Below are positions 54,869-64,000 of a stretch of DNA of 64,000 nt, piece by piece. Position 1 is the first letter of the stretch, and each line of letters opens with the position of its first letter. Origin of the DNA: Unio delphinus (taxonomy: Eukaryota > Mollusca > Bivalvia > Unionida > Unionidae); NCBI GenBank assembly GCA_029339505.1, contig JAQISU010000036.1, forward strand, positions 2,299,001 through 2,363,000, given 5' to 3'. The translations under genes were made by a program, and so were the position numbers. Under the pieces are notes generated by a model. That model worked only from the letters and a program-made list of their open reading frames with translations, was not told the origin of the DNA and searched no databases.

Positions 54869-55315
54869 AGTTGTAACTCACTATGTCTGACATTTGCAGT
54901 TGTAACTCACTATGTCTTACATTTGCAGATGTAACTCACTATGTCTGACATTTACAGATGTAACTCATTATGTCTGATATTTGCAGTTGTAACTCACTAT
55001 GCCTGACATTTGCAGTTGTAACTCACTATGTCTGACATTTGTAGTTGTAACTCACTACGTCTAACATTTGTAGTTAAAACTCACTATGTCTGACATTTCT
55101 AGTTGTAACTCACTATGACTGATATTTGTAGTTGTAACTCACTATGTCATGTCTGATATTTAGAATTGTCACTCACTATGTCTGATATTTGTAGTTAAAA
55201 CTCATTATGTCTGAGTTGTAACTCACTATGACTGATATTTGTAGTTGTAACTCACTATGTCTGACATTTAGAATTGTCACTCACTATGTCTGACATTAGA
55301 ATTGTAACTCATTAT
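54869..55315. repeat. 29-bp array, right part
   Basis: Continues the unit of 52905-53379, increasingly diverged to the right (gtagttgtaactcactatga). Confidence 0.93.
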
Positions 55316-55539
55316 TACATCCGACACTTAAAATAGTATCTGATATGTGGAAAATTGTACAATTTATTGTACAGATATTTCAGAGACCGACATTATTTAC
55401 CAATTTTGAGTTTTATGTTCGTCGTCTAAATTGTAATTAACTTTACCCACCATACTAAACGACTTCCATGTATCGAACTTACCAGTTGTTGACGAACACG
55501 GAATAATCTAATGACCGCATACCATCAGATGGGCGATCT

Positions 55540-55650
55540 CAAAAACCAGAACTAAGGTCTGATCAAATGCTGGAACTAAAATTTCATCAAATACCGGAAC
55601 TAAGGTCTCATCAAATGCAGGAACTAAGGTCTCATCAAATACCGGAACCT
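55540..55650. repeat. Short 29-bp tandem repeat
   Basis: Four units of ccggaactaaggtctcatca + aat. Confidence 0.85.
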
Positions 55651-56577
55651 GGAAATATCTTTGATAATGGAAGCAGGTAATCATATAAATTGTCGAAGTC
55701 AAATCCGATGATCACACATACCTTCGGGAACGGAATCAAAATGGATAGGTCATTTCTCTAGTTAGAATATTTTTTTGTGTTCAATGTATACAATTTTTAG
55801 TGGCGTGTAATCATATTAGAAAAATGTGCAAATGTATTCATTGCTTTTTAAACCTGTATTGGTACAGATTATATTTATATAATCCTTGGGTATCGTTGTA
55901 CACAAAAACGAAACCTACATGAATTTAATAAATAAAAGGATTTACACAATTCCGTGACAGCCGCTATACGAACTATTTACTAGGGAACATTTTTGTGTTT
56001 TACAATTTGTATAGACCAATTAATCGGCTAGGAGACCTGTAAAGATAAAGACGGGTATTTGTTATGTTTAATTCAGTTTACATAACCGGAAGTACTGTGT
56101 TTACTTTTCCCTAATGGTCTTTCCTAAAGCTGATACACGACTGCCATGCTAATATGCAGTTACAATATTATATCGTTTATGGTATCATGTATGATTTATA
56201 TTCATATATGGCGTGTACTTATTTTACACGCATGTGAATTGTAATAAAACATTGAGGACAAAAATATCAACGATAAATATAAGATGCATATTTTATTTCT
56301 TCTTTTTTCCCTTTACAAATTTAGATACAATTACCGTGACAATTACACGTCGTGAATTTTTATAAGATTTCTATTTTCTAGCTGTATTGAATAACACAGA
56401 TTGTTCGCCTTATATCTATATATTTAATTGAAAAATTTCATTCTGTGCAGATGTCTTTTTGCTACATATTGTCCTAAAGCGGGTAACAGATGCGTGTTTT
56501 AATAAGCTGGATTTTGCATTCCCTTTTCCGTAACAAAATATAACTGTTTTGTTTCCCCCTAATAATTAGGTTCGGTA

Positions 56578-57145
56578 AACCAGTGACCCCGAATGACAGA
56601 GTAGTCTACAGGTCTGTCCGTTACAGATTATTGCCATCTCAACCAGTGCCGTATTAACCCATGGCAGGGCTGCTAGGCTTCGAGCTTCTTTGGGCCCCTC
56701 GACATCCACCCGCGAATTTCGCGCTCTTTTAATTAATACAAACATAGAAAAAATGATTTCAAAAGGTGGAATTTAGCAGCAGTCTGATTCTTGTGGCATG
56801 GAGTAGGAATTTGTTTAATGTGGAATTTTCGATTACGCAGCGTTGCCATATCAGGACTAAAGGTTGCATAGGCTCCTGCTCTTGGAGGGCCCCTAGGCTT
56901 CAGCCTAGTCAGCCTTACGGATAATACAGCTCTGATCTCAACTCTGCCTGCTTTGGTTCGAATCTCAGATTCGACAAGGTGGATATGTGAGAAAGCTTGG
57001 CAGTAGCTTCTCGTAGATCGATGGTTCTCTATGGGGTTTTCTCTGGGGTTTTCCTTCAATAACAATAATGGCCGCCATGTATAACCTATCGTGTGCTGAA
57101 AAATGGCGCTAAACCCTACAACAACAATAACAACAACAACAACAG
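56578..57145 (+). mobile_element. tRNA-derived SINE split by a MITE
   Basis: The head (ccgttacagattattgccat) is separated from the B box (ttggttcgaatctcag) by 291 bp. The body and tail (ggggttttctctggggtttt, aatggccgccatgtataacc, caa-rich end) match the SINE at 48.8 kb. Confidence 0.8.
56644..56934. mobile_element. hAT-type MITE inside the SINE, 291 bp
   Basis: Flanked by the perfect 8-bp duplication ATCTCAAC (56636-56643 and 56935-56942). Ends CAGTGCCGTATTAACCC and, as complement, CAGAGCTGTATTATCCG match at 13 of 17 positions and begin with the CAG typical of hAT elements. No coding capacity. Confidence 0.85.
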
Positions 57146-57834
57146 CATGTCCGGTGAATAAACATGTAAACAGCAACACTGGCATGAATTGCGAACACTC
57201 GCTCCAGAGCCACAAACGAAAAGCCAGCAATTGGCATTAGTTATTTGAATATTTGTATTGTGCTTTCGTTTTCTTGGAAATGTAGTGAGTTATTCATTTG
57301 TTCCAATATTTCCTAATCAATACTTATTGTGGTTGTCAACAAAAGGTATTGAGCCAGTAAATGACATCAGGATCTCAAAATCAGCTCGTGAAGTCGTGAC
57401 AAACGTGTTGCCCGAACCAAAAGGCAAATGAAGAAACGTTAAACGGTTCATGACATGTGTAGAATAGGGAAACATGCTAGTGAAAAATCATTAGGGTTAA
57501 AAATATATGATAAACGATTTAGTCAAAGTGAAAATATGAACGTGCGCATGAATATACATAGTGAATAAGAAACATTTAAATGTGAAGTATGACGTCAAAC
57601 ATTTTATGAGAATGGAAATATAAATTGGCACGTGAAGACATACATTGCTGGAAGACCAAAAAATTGATCGTGAAGTATGTAATTAACTGTTCAGTCAAAT
57701 TTAATATCTAGCAAATCATATGTGGACACGATCTGAAAAGGTGTCAAAAGTATGCTACAAAAGGTATAGTAACAGTGGAAATCTGAGTTAGTACAACATG
57801 AGGACAACATACAAGGAAAACAAATATTGTAGTC

Positions 57835-58350
57835 TGAAATGTGCCATGAAATGTATGTAACCGTGAAAGTCTGAAATGTGCCATGAAATGTATGTAACCG
57901 AGGAAGTCTGAAATGTGCCATGAAATGTATGCAATCGTGGAAGTTTTAAGTGTGCCATGAAATGTATGCAACCGTGGAAGTCTGAAATGTGCCATGAAAT
58001 GTATATAACCGTGGAAGTTTGAAGTGTGCCATGAAATGTATGTAACCGTGGAAGTTTGAAGTGTGCCATGAAATGAATGTAACCGTGGAAGTCTGAAATG
58101 TGCCATGAAATGTATGTAACCGTGGAAATCTGAAATGAGCCATGAAATGCATGTAACCGTGGAAGTTTGAAGTGTGCCATGAAATGTATGCAACCGTGGA
58201 AGTCTGAAATGTGCCATGAAATGTATGTAACCGTGGAAGTTTGAAGTGTGCCATGAATGGTATGTAACCGTGAAAGTTTGAAGTGTGCCATGAAATGTAT
58301 GTAACCGTGGAAGCTTGAAGTGTGCCATGAAATGTATGTAACCGTGGAAG
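57835..58350. repeat. 37-bp minisatellite in the decayed zinc-finger copy
   Basis: About 14 units of tgaaatgtgccatgaaatgt + atgtaaccgtggaagtt. The unit resembles the sequence near 62628 in the other copy, where it occurs once. Minus-strand frames rich in His and Phe are artefacts. Confidence 0.93.
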
Positions 58351-58749
58351 TTTGAAGAATCATGAAAGGATGCAATAGTACCCGTATGATAATGATGAAC
58401 AGGAATGACACTTGCAGAACAAAGCATACACTTAGATATTTATCTCTATACTGTAAATGAGATTAATGTAAATATGTTATAATCAAAGTACCAAGCATTC
58501 ATTCATCAAAGTAAAATGAAAACAAGGATGGTGGCATTCTTAATTGTTTGAGTCATAAGTATGCACATTTTCACTCGACCACACGGATTACAGTTTCGTG
58601 CTAATATTATTTTCCACTCTTCCCATGTGTGTCTATTGAGGAAAACAAAAAATTAATATTAAAGGAAATTTGCATCGTCCAACATTCTCTTGTGGGAAAA
58701 ACCAGATGGACTCCGATTGTTTGCACAGCATATCATAGCAATTATAATT

Positions 58750-60340
58750 CAAACTGAAAACAGCGATCGCAATCTTACTATAGTTAGATGTGCAAAATGC
58801 AGTACACGGTAGCCATACGAATTACATACTCTAAAACAATTTCCTTTCTTATAATTTATGTAGACCATTAAATATGCAAACAGACCTGAATAAAGATGGG
58901 TGTGTGCTATAATTAGCTCAGTTTACATTAATAACAATCATTGTTTTCTTCTTGTCTCTAATGATTGAGTAGTCGCCGTACGGCTAAACGTTTCTGTTTT
59001 TGACCACACGGTGGCCGTGCGAATAGCCTGTCAAAAAGATGGTAAAAGGCGGCCGTGCGAATAGTCTTTCCAAACTTTTTGGTAAAAGGCGGCAGTGTGA
59101 ATACATAGTTATATAATTTGATCCTTGTTATTAGTCTGTATTATTAATATTCGTATTTTTCAAATATTTATTTTTCTGTTTCACGCATATAAACTGCAAT
59201 AAAACATGGACGACAAAGTTTAGAAGAACAAATAAGATGCATTTTATTATTTCGTTCTTTTCAAATTTCGTAGGGAATTTGTATACGATTTTCTTATAAA
59301 TGTTAACGAATAAAAAAGATTGTTCATCCTTATACCTCAAATTCTGAGTGATAAGTTTCATTCTTTATTTTTCTTTATTTGCATAAATTTTCCTAAAATG
59401 TTAGTGCATAATATGGTAACCAAGACTTTGCATTGCCTTTGTCGTAAAAATAAATAAATACATGTTATGGGTTTCCCGCTTTAAAAAGAAAAAAAAAACG
59501 TTTGGTAAACAAATATGAACAGCGACCCCGGCTAGAACTACTAACAATCACTACAGGGCCACAAACTTGAGTAAAAAAACAATGGCATTGGTTAAATTGG
59601 ATACTCTTTTGTGTTTTCGTTATTTTACGGAATTGTAGCATGTACTTAAATTTTATTTGGTCGAATGTTTTCTAATCAGTACTTACTGCTTCTGTCGATG
59701 AAAGTATTGACCCAGTTAATTACATCAGGATACGAAAACGAAGTCGCGTGAAACGTGATGCACGAACCAAAAACGGGCAATATGTTAAGGTCAACGATAT
59801 GTGTGAAGTGCTTTATCTTTTCTGAACTGTAATGGTTTATTAAAATGTATGTGGTCGAGTATTTCCTGATCAATACTTATTGTCGTTGTCAACGAAAGGT
59901 ATTGACCCATTTAATGGCATCAGCATCCATGATTAACGCATGAACTCGCGAGAAACGTGGTGCACGAAACAGGGGCAGGCACGGATTTTGGACGGTCTTC
60001 GATAAGCTTATATGCAGGAGACCAAAAGCATGATAGAATGTGCGAAGTATGCAGTGTATCATTAAGGGATTACTAATCAAAATTCCACTTGGTGGCAGAA
60101 CTGAGGGTAGAAAAAAAACAACATTGGGTATGAAAACTGCGGTTCAGAAGATAAAGACTGAGTTATCTGATGCCGACGGTAAGTGGAAGATCTAAGAAAT
60201 GATTTAGTAGCAGTATGAATTTTAATTTGCACACCAGGAATTGCTGCAGAAAAATGTTTAGAGGTCAGGTCTTTAATCCAACTGTAAGTCAATATTAAAC
60301 GAGGCACACGCGGATTCCTACTAGAAAAGAAAATTGTAAT
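58750..60340. other. 5' part of the right zinc-finger locus copy
   Basis: No exon supported. A roughly 140-bp segment with attgacccagttaattacat, cgcgtgaaacgtgatgcac occurs at 59640-59790 and again at 59840-59980, so there was a further small local duplication. (ggccgtgcgaatag) is repeated three times at 59010-59100. Confidence 0.6.
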
Positions 60341-60343
60341 ACA

Positions 60344-61768
60344 ATGTTTTGTGAAACTGGACTTTTGAAAAAGGACGATAGGATACCCAATGTACGAAAA
60401 CCATTCAAATGTGATATATGTTTTAAAAGGTTTCGTCACAGTACAAATCGGAATAAGCACACGAATAAACATACTGCCGAAAACACATTTAAGTGTGAAA
60501 TATGCAATAAAATATTTAGTCAAAGTGCGCTTCTAAGAATACACACGAGGACGCATACTGGGGAAAAACCATTTAAGTGTGAGGTATGTGATAAAGGGTT
60601 TAGTCAAAGTGGTAGTCTGAGATCCCACAAGAGGATACATACTGGAGAAAAACCATTCACGTGTGAGGTATGTGATAAACGCTTCAGTAACTCTGGATAT
60701 CTGAAGAATCACAAGTGGGTACATACTGGAGAAAAACCGTTCACGTATGAGGTATGTGATAAACGCTTCAGTAACTCGGGATATCTGAAGAATCACAAGA
60801 GGATACATACTGGCGAAAAACCGTTCACGTGTGAGGTATGTGATAAACGCTTCAGTAACTCGGGATATCTGAAGAATCACAAGAGGGTACATACTGGAGA
60901 GAAATCGTTTAAGTGTGCGGTATGTGATAAAAGATTTAGTCGGAATGGCGAATTAAAAGTGCACCTGAGGACTCATACTGGTGACAAACCATTTAAGTGT
61001 GAGGTATGTGATAAAGGGTTTAGTCAAAGTAGTAGTCTGAGATCCCACAAGAGGATACATACTGGAGAAAAGCCGTTCACGTGTGATGTATGTGATAAAC
61101 GATTCCGTACCTCGGAATATCTGAAGAATCACAAGAGGGTACATACTGGGGAAAAACCATTCAAGTGCGAGGTTTGTGATAAAGGGTTTAGTCAGAGTGG
61201 TAGTCTGAGATCCCACAAGAGGATACATACTGGAGAAAAACCGTTCATGTGTGAGGTATGTGATAAACGCTTCAGTAACTCGGGATATCTGAAGAATCAC
61301 AAGAGGGTACATACTGGAGAAAAACCGTTCACGTGTGAGGTATGTGATAAACGCTTCAGTAGCTCGGGATCTCTGAAGATTCACAAGAGGGTACATACTG
61401 GAGAGAAATCGTTTAAGTGTGCGGTATGTGATAAAAGATTTAGTCGGAATGGCGAATTAAAAGTGCACCTGAGGACTCATACTGATGAAAAACCATTTAA
61501 GTGTGAATTATGTAATAAAGGATTTAATCAAAGGGGAAGTCTGAACTTGCACAGAAAGATACATAGTGGAAACAAACCAATCAAGTGTGCAATATGTGAT
61601 AAACGGTTCATTGACCCCAGATATCTGAGGAAGCACATGTTTATACATACTAGTGAGAAATCTTTTAAGTGTGCAATATGTGATAAATGGTTCCGTCGAA
61701 ATGGTCATCTGAAAAGGCACATGAGAACACATACTGTGGGGAAAACCATTGAAGTGTGCAATGTGTAA
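60344..61768 (+). CDS. C2H2 zinc-finger protein, 16 fingers
   Basis: 474 residues in one open exon starting MFCETGLLKK. 16 tandem C2H2 fingers of 28 residues are joined by HTGEKP-type linkers, e.g. FKCEVCDKGFSQSGSLRSHK. Finger 5 has lost its first Cys (FTYEVC). Several fingers are near-identical (GYLKNHK type four times; RNGELKVHL twice), showing recent internal duplication. It is probably a nuclear DNA-binding protein. No KRAB, BTB or ZAD domain is visible; an upstream exon cannot be excluded. The frame leaves the finger register at 61736 (HTVGKTIEV) and stops. Further finger remnants downstream show it was once longer. Confidence 0.85.
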   Translation: MFCETGLLKKDDRIPNVRKPFKCDICFKRFRHSTNRNKHTNKHTAENTFKCEICNKIFSQSALLRIHTRTHTGEKPFKCEVCDKGFSQSGSLRSHKRIHTGEKPFTCEVCDKRFSNSGYLKNHKWVHTGEKPFTYEVCDKRFSNSGYLKNHKRIHTGEKPFTCEVCDKRFSNSGYLKNHKRVHTGEKSFKCAVCDKRFSRNGELKVHLRTHTGDKPFKCEVCDKGFSQSSSLRSHKRIHTGEKPFTCDVCDKRFRTSEYLKNHKRVHTGEKPFKCEVCDKGFSQSGSLRSHKRIHTGEKPFMCEVCDKRFSNSGYLKNHKRVHTGEKPFTCEVCDKRFSSSGSLKIHKRVHTGEKSFKCAVCDKRFSRNGELKVHLRTHTDEKPFKCELCNKGFNQRGSLNLHRKIHSGNKPIKCAICDKRFIDPRYLRKHMFIHTSEKSFKCAICDKWFRRNGHLKRHMRTHTVGKTIEVCNV

Positions 61769-62640
61769 TAAATGGATCCGTTTGAAATGAGATCTGAAAA
61801 GGCACATGAGAACACATGCTAGTGAGAAATCTTTTAAGTCTGCAGTATGTAATAAATGGTTCCGTCGGAATGGACATCTAAAACAACACATGAGAACACA
61901 TACTGGGGGGGGGGGGGGGGGCCATTTAATTGTGCAGTATGTAATAAAGGGTTCATTCGGAATGGAGATCTAAAAAACGCACGAGACTGGAGCGGATCTT
62001 TTAAGTGTGTAATATGTGATAAAGTAATTGACATCTGAAATGCACATGAGAACACATACGGGGGTGGGGGGGGGGGTCAAACCATTTAAGTGTGCAGCAT
62101 GTGATAAAGAGTTTCGTCGGAATGGACATGGTTTTAAAAAAGCACATGAGGAGACATACTAGTGGGGACCATTTAAGTTTGCAGTATGTAATGAAGGGTT
62201 TAGTCAGAGTCGAAATCTACTAATGCACATGAAGATACAAGCAGAAAAAAAACTGTGAAAGTGGACGTCTGAAGACACAAAATTATACATACTGTAGAAA
62301 AAGTGGGAAGTATATAATACAATGTTAGTTTGAGTGGTTATGTCATGATGTAATGAGGATACATAATGGAGAAAGACAAACACGTTAGTGTGAAGTATTT
62401 GGTCAGATTTTCGTGAACACGGCAATCTAAATTAATGGCGATATATATTGCAGGAAAATTATGTTTATGTGAAGTATGTCATAAACTATTTAGTCCATGT
62501 TAAGTCTGCATATGAGGACGTACTGAAATAAAAAACGTGTCAAAAGTATGCTATAAAATATTGAATAAGAGTGGAAACCTGAATTAGCACATGAGGACAC
62601 ATGCTGGGGAAACAAACATTGTAGTGTGAAGTGTGCCATT
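61769..62640 (+). pseudogene. Degenerate 3' continuation of the zinc-finger array
   Basis: At least five more finger remnants in changing frames: at 61830 (FKSAVCNKWFRRNGHLKQHM), 61925 (FNCAVCNKGFIRNGDLK), 62000, 62085 (FKCAACDKEFRRNGHG) and 62175. Poly-G runs of 17 (61905-61921) and 11 (62066-62076) replace the TGEKP linker codons and break the frame. Beyond 62250 only traces remain. Confidence 0.8.
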
Positions 62641-62759
62641 TAAGGAAACGGTATTATCTATAGGATACAGGGTTACCTGAGGAACAGAAATGACACTTGT
62701 GGATCAAAAGCATCAGTTGGAGTACAATTTGTACATAGGCGTAACATTAATACTGTATT

Positions 62760-64000
62760 ACACTATTGGTGGTGTCAAGAGGCTGGTAATGTAAAAAAGT
62801 AAACCACTCGGGAAGGGAGGGGGATAATACCAAAGGAAAACATGATACAAAAAGATATGCAAGAAATAAAATTAAGCACAACAACACTGCCATGGGCCTG
62901 AGACATACAAAAGAACAATCAATCTCCGGACAGTCGTTTTATTTTCGATACACTAAGACCATCCTTCATGGCATCTGATGGAAACCTAACGCAGCCGTAA
63001 ACTATGATGAATTTGAATGTTGTGATCAACGAAGAGACAACAGTTGAATTTTTTATATTAATTTATTTATAACTGTAGCTTGTTAAAAATAAATAAAGGC
63101 CCAAGACATCAGAAGAAGTACCTCATGACAGTTTCTTGTTTAAACATTGATGGCTCTTTATCTTGATTGTATGTTAAAGAGTCCCATCTCATCACTGGTA
63201 TAACTGAAAACAGCATAGCTTCAGGTCTAACAGCTAAATCCAAAAATAAGTCTTAGTGCCTAATACTAACGTTTTATTGTCTTGTCTTGCAACTCTCTTT
63301 CCCTTGTAATATCATTTAGTATAGCCTATGTGTTTACTTTGACATAAATGAGACCATGACATGTAAATATGATGTACATGAAGTGATTTTAATGTCCTCA
63401 ACATAGTATTCCTTAAATCTACATTGTTTCGTACAAAGAACTGTGTTTTATAAAGTATTTTTATTTTGCGGATCAAGTTTTATTTTGTTCTGGCATAACA
63501 ATATCTTACAAAAAAAACTGTAGCTTTTTAAAATATGACTTGGATGTAGCTTAAAAGGAAACATCCATGAATTGTTTTATAACATGTCAATATATTGTAG
63601 CATAAATGTGTATATTTTAATATGAAAAGATTATGCCCTGAATTATGAATCTTTTAAAATGTACTTTTAGTATAGCAAGCACTGTTTTTGAAATTATATA
63701 TGACTTTTATATTGACTCATTAAACATTAAAATAAATGTAAATATTACGTCTACCTTTGTAGATTTTCCCTGAATTCTCAAAAACAATTCCTGCATTTTT
63801 CTCTATCTGTTTCGCAGTGTGATCAACAAATGATTAGGTCATCAGAAAGGGGAGGCACCTTGTTTTCACCATCCCTTTTACATGCTGATTACTGGACCAT
63901 GTGTTTCAGGCAAAACTGATTGAATACAAATCACATTTGTTTGATCATCTACCTGTGTATCGCCAAGTGTTATGAAGAGTGGACAGTACAAAATAATTCA
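62760..64000. other. AT-rich 3' region, nothing recognised
   Basis: Several AATAAA motifs are present (e.g. near 63090), and they could serve a transcript of the zinc-finger gene, but no exon, RNA or repeat could be supported. Confidence 0.55.

Larger units (their letters stand above)
55850..58450 (+). pseudogene. Left copy of a duplicated zinc-finger locus, decayed
   Basis: Segments match 58.8-62.7 kb in order: gtaataaaacattgaggac and the flanking block (56.2 kb vs 59.2 kb), gtattgagccagtaaatgac (57.35 kb vs 59.7 and 59.9 kb), gtcaaaagtatgctacaaaa (57.75 kb vs 62.54 kb) and aacaggaatgacacttgcag (58.4 kb vs 62.68 kb). At about 57500-57640 a broken C2H2 finger is readable (YDKRFSQSENMNV, then FKCEV-like). 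The finger array itself is replaced by a 37-bp minisatellite. No functional frame. Confidence 0.7.

Noticed and set aside
57691..58427. His/Phe-rich minus-strand frames
   Set aside because: Translation of the 37-bp minisatellite in three frames.
60533..61396. Minus-strand frames across the zinc-finger gene
   Set aside because: Antisense shadows of the repeated finger codons.

Overview
The window looks like nuclear DNA of a lophotrochozoan animal, most likely a mollusc. The evidence is AT-rich intergenic DNA full of minisatellites, a spliced NHL-repeat gene with a 5-kb GT-AG intron, a C2H2 zinc-finger gene, tRNA-headed SINEs of a type I associate from memory with molluscs, a decayed non-LTR retrotransposon and hAT-type MITEs. 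No bacterial gene organisation is present. Most long reading frames in the window are translations of tandem repeats and are not genes.

The most interesting object is a nearly complete 15-kb Polinton/Maverick (an integrated virus-like DNA transposon) at 4987-20041. It has 265-bp terminal inverted repeats of equal length and nearly identical sequence. It sits inside a short host tandem repeat and is flanked by the direct repeat CACGT(A). On the minus strand it carries a packaging ATPase and a very large replication gene. On the plus strand, from left to right, it carries a small zinc ribbon, a parvovirus-type phospholipase A2 domain, an rve integrase, a Cys-rich protein, an HNH endonuclease, several unknown proteins, a small basic virion-type protein, a double jelly-roll major capsid protein, an Ala-rich hydrophobic protein, an adenain-type protease, a fibre-like protein, a hydrophobic protein and the minor capsid (penton) protein. 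The full morphogenetic set (major capsid, minor capsid, ATPase, protease) is therefore present. The replication gene does not look like the usual protein-primed Polinton PolB. It has a divergent PolB palm fused to a superfamily-1 helicase and a C-terminal HNH-like treble clef.

The element is interrupted by about nine apparent frame changes. Five are -1 changes, each at an A-run in the phase of a slippery heptamer (A AAA AAA or A AAA AAC). Four are +1 changes: one between the zinc ribbon and PLA2, and three inside the minor capsid gene. I see no premature stop made by simple substitution in the genes examined. Indel decay, assembly error and programmed frameshifting all remain possible. The Walker B glutamate of the helicase is a lysine, which argues that this copy is at least partly inactive.

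Outside the element the layout is as follows. 1-2420: 29/30-bp minisatellite. 3130-4110: 48-bp satellite with a perfect POU octamer in most units. 24.5-29.2 kb: 25-bp satellite of about 170 units with a SINE at its edge. 32.4-33.9 kb: small repeats, a histone-type 3' stem-loop and a hAT MITE. 37.2-43.2 kb: NHL gene, with three minisatellites in its intron. 46.4-48.6 kb: decayed LINE on the minus strand. 48.8 and 56.6 kb: SINEs, the second split by a hAT MITE. 50.6-51.75 kb: 33-bp satellite. 52.9-55.3 kb: 29-bp array split by a 1.5-kb insert. 55.8-62.7 kb: tandemly duplicated zinc-finger locus, of which the right copy keeps a 16-finger reading frame.
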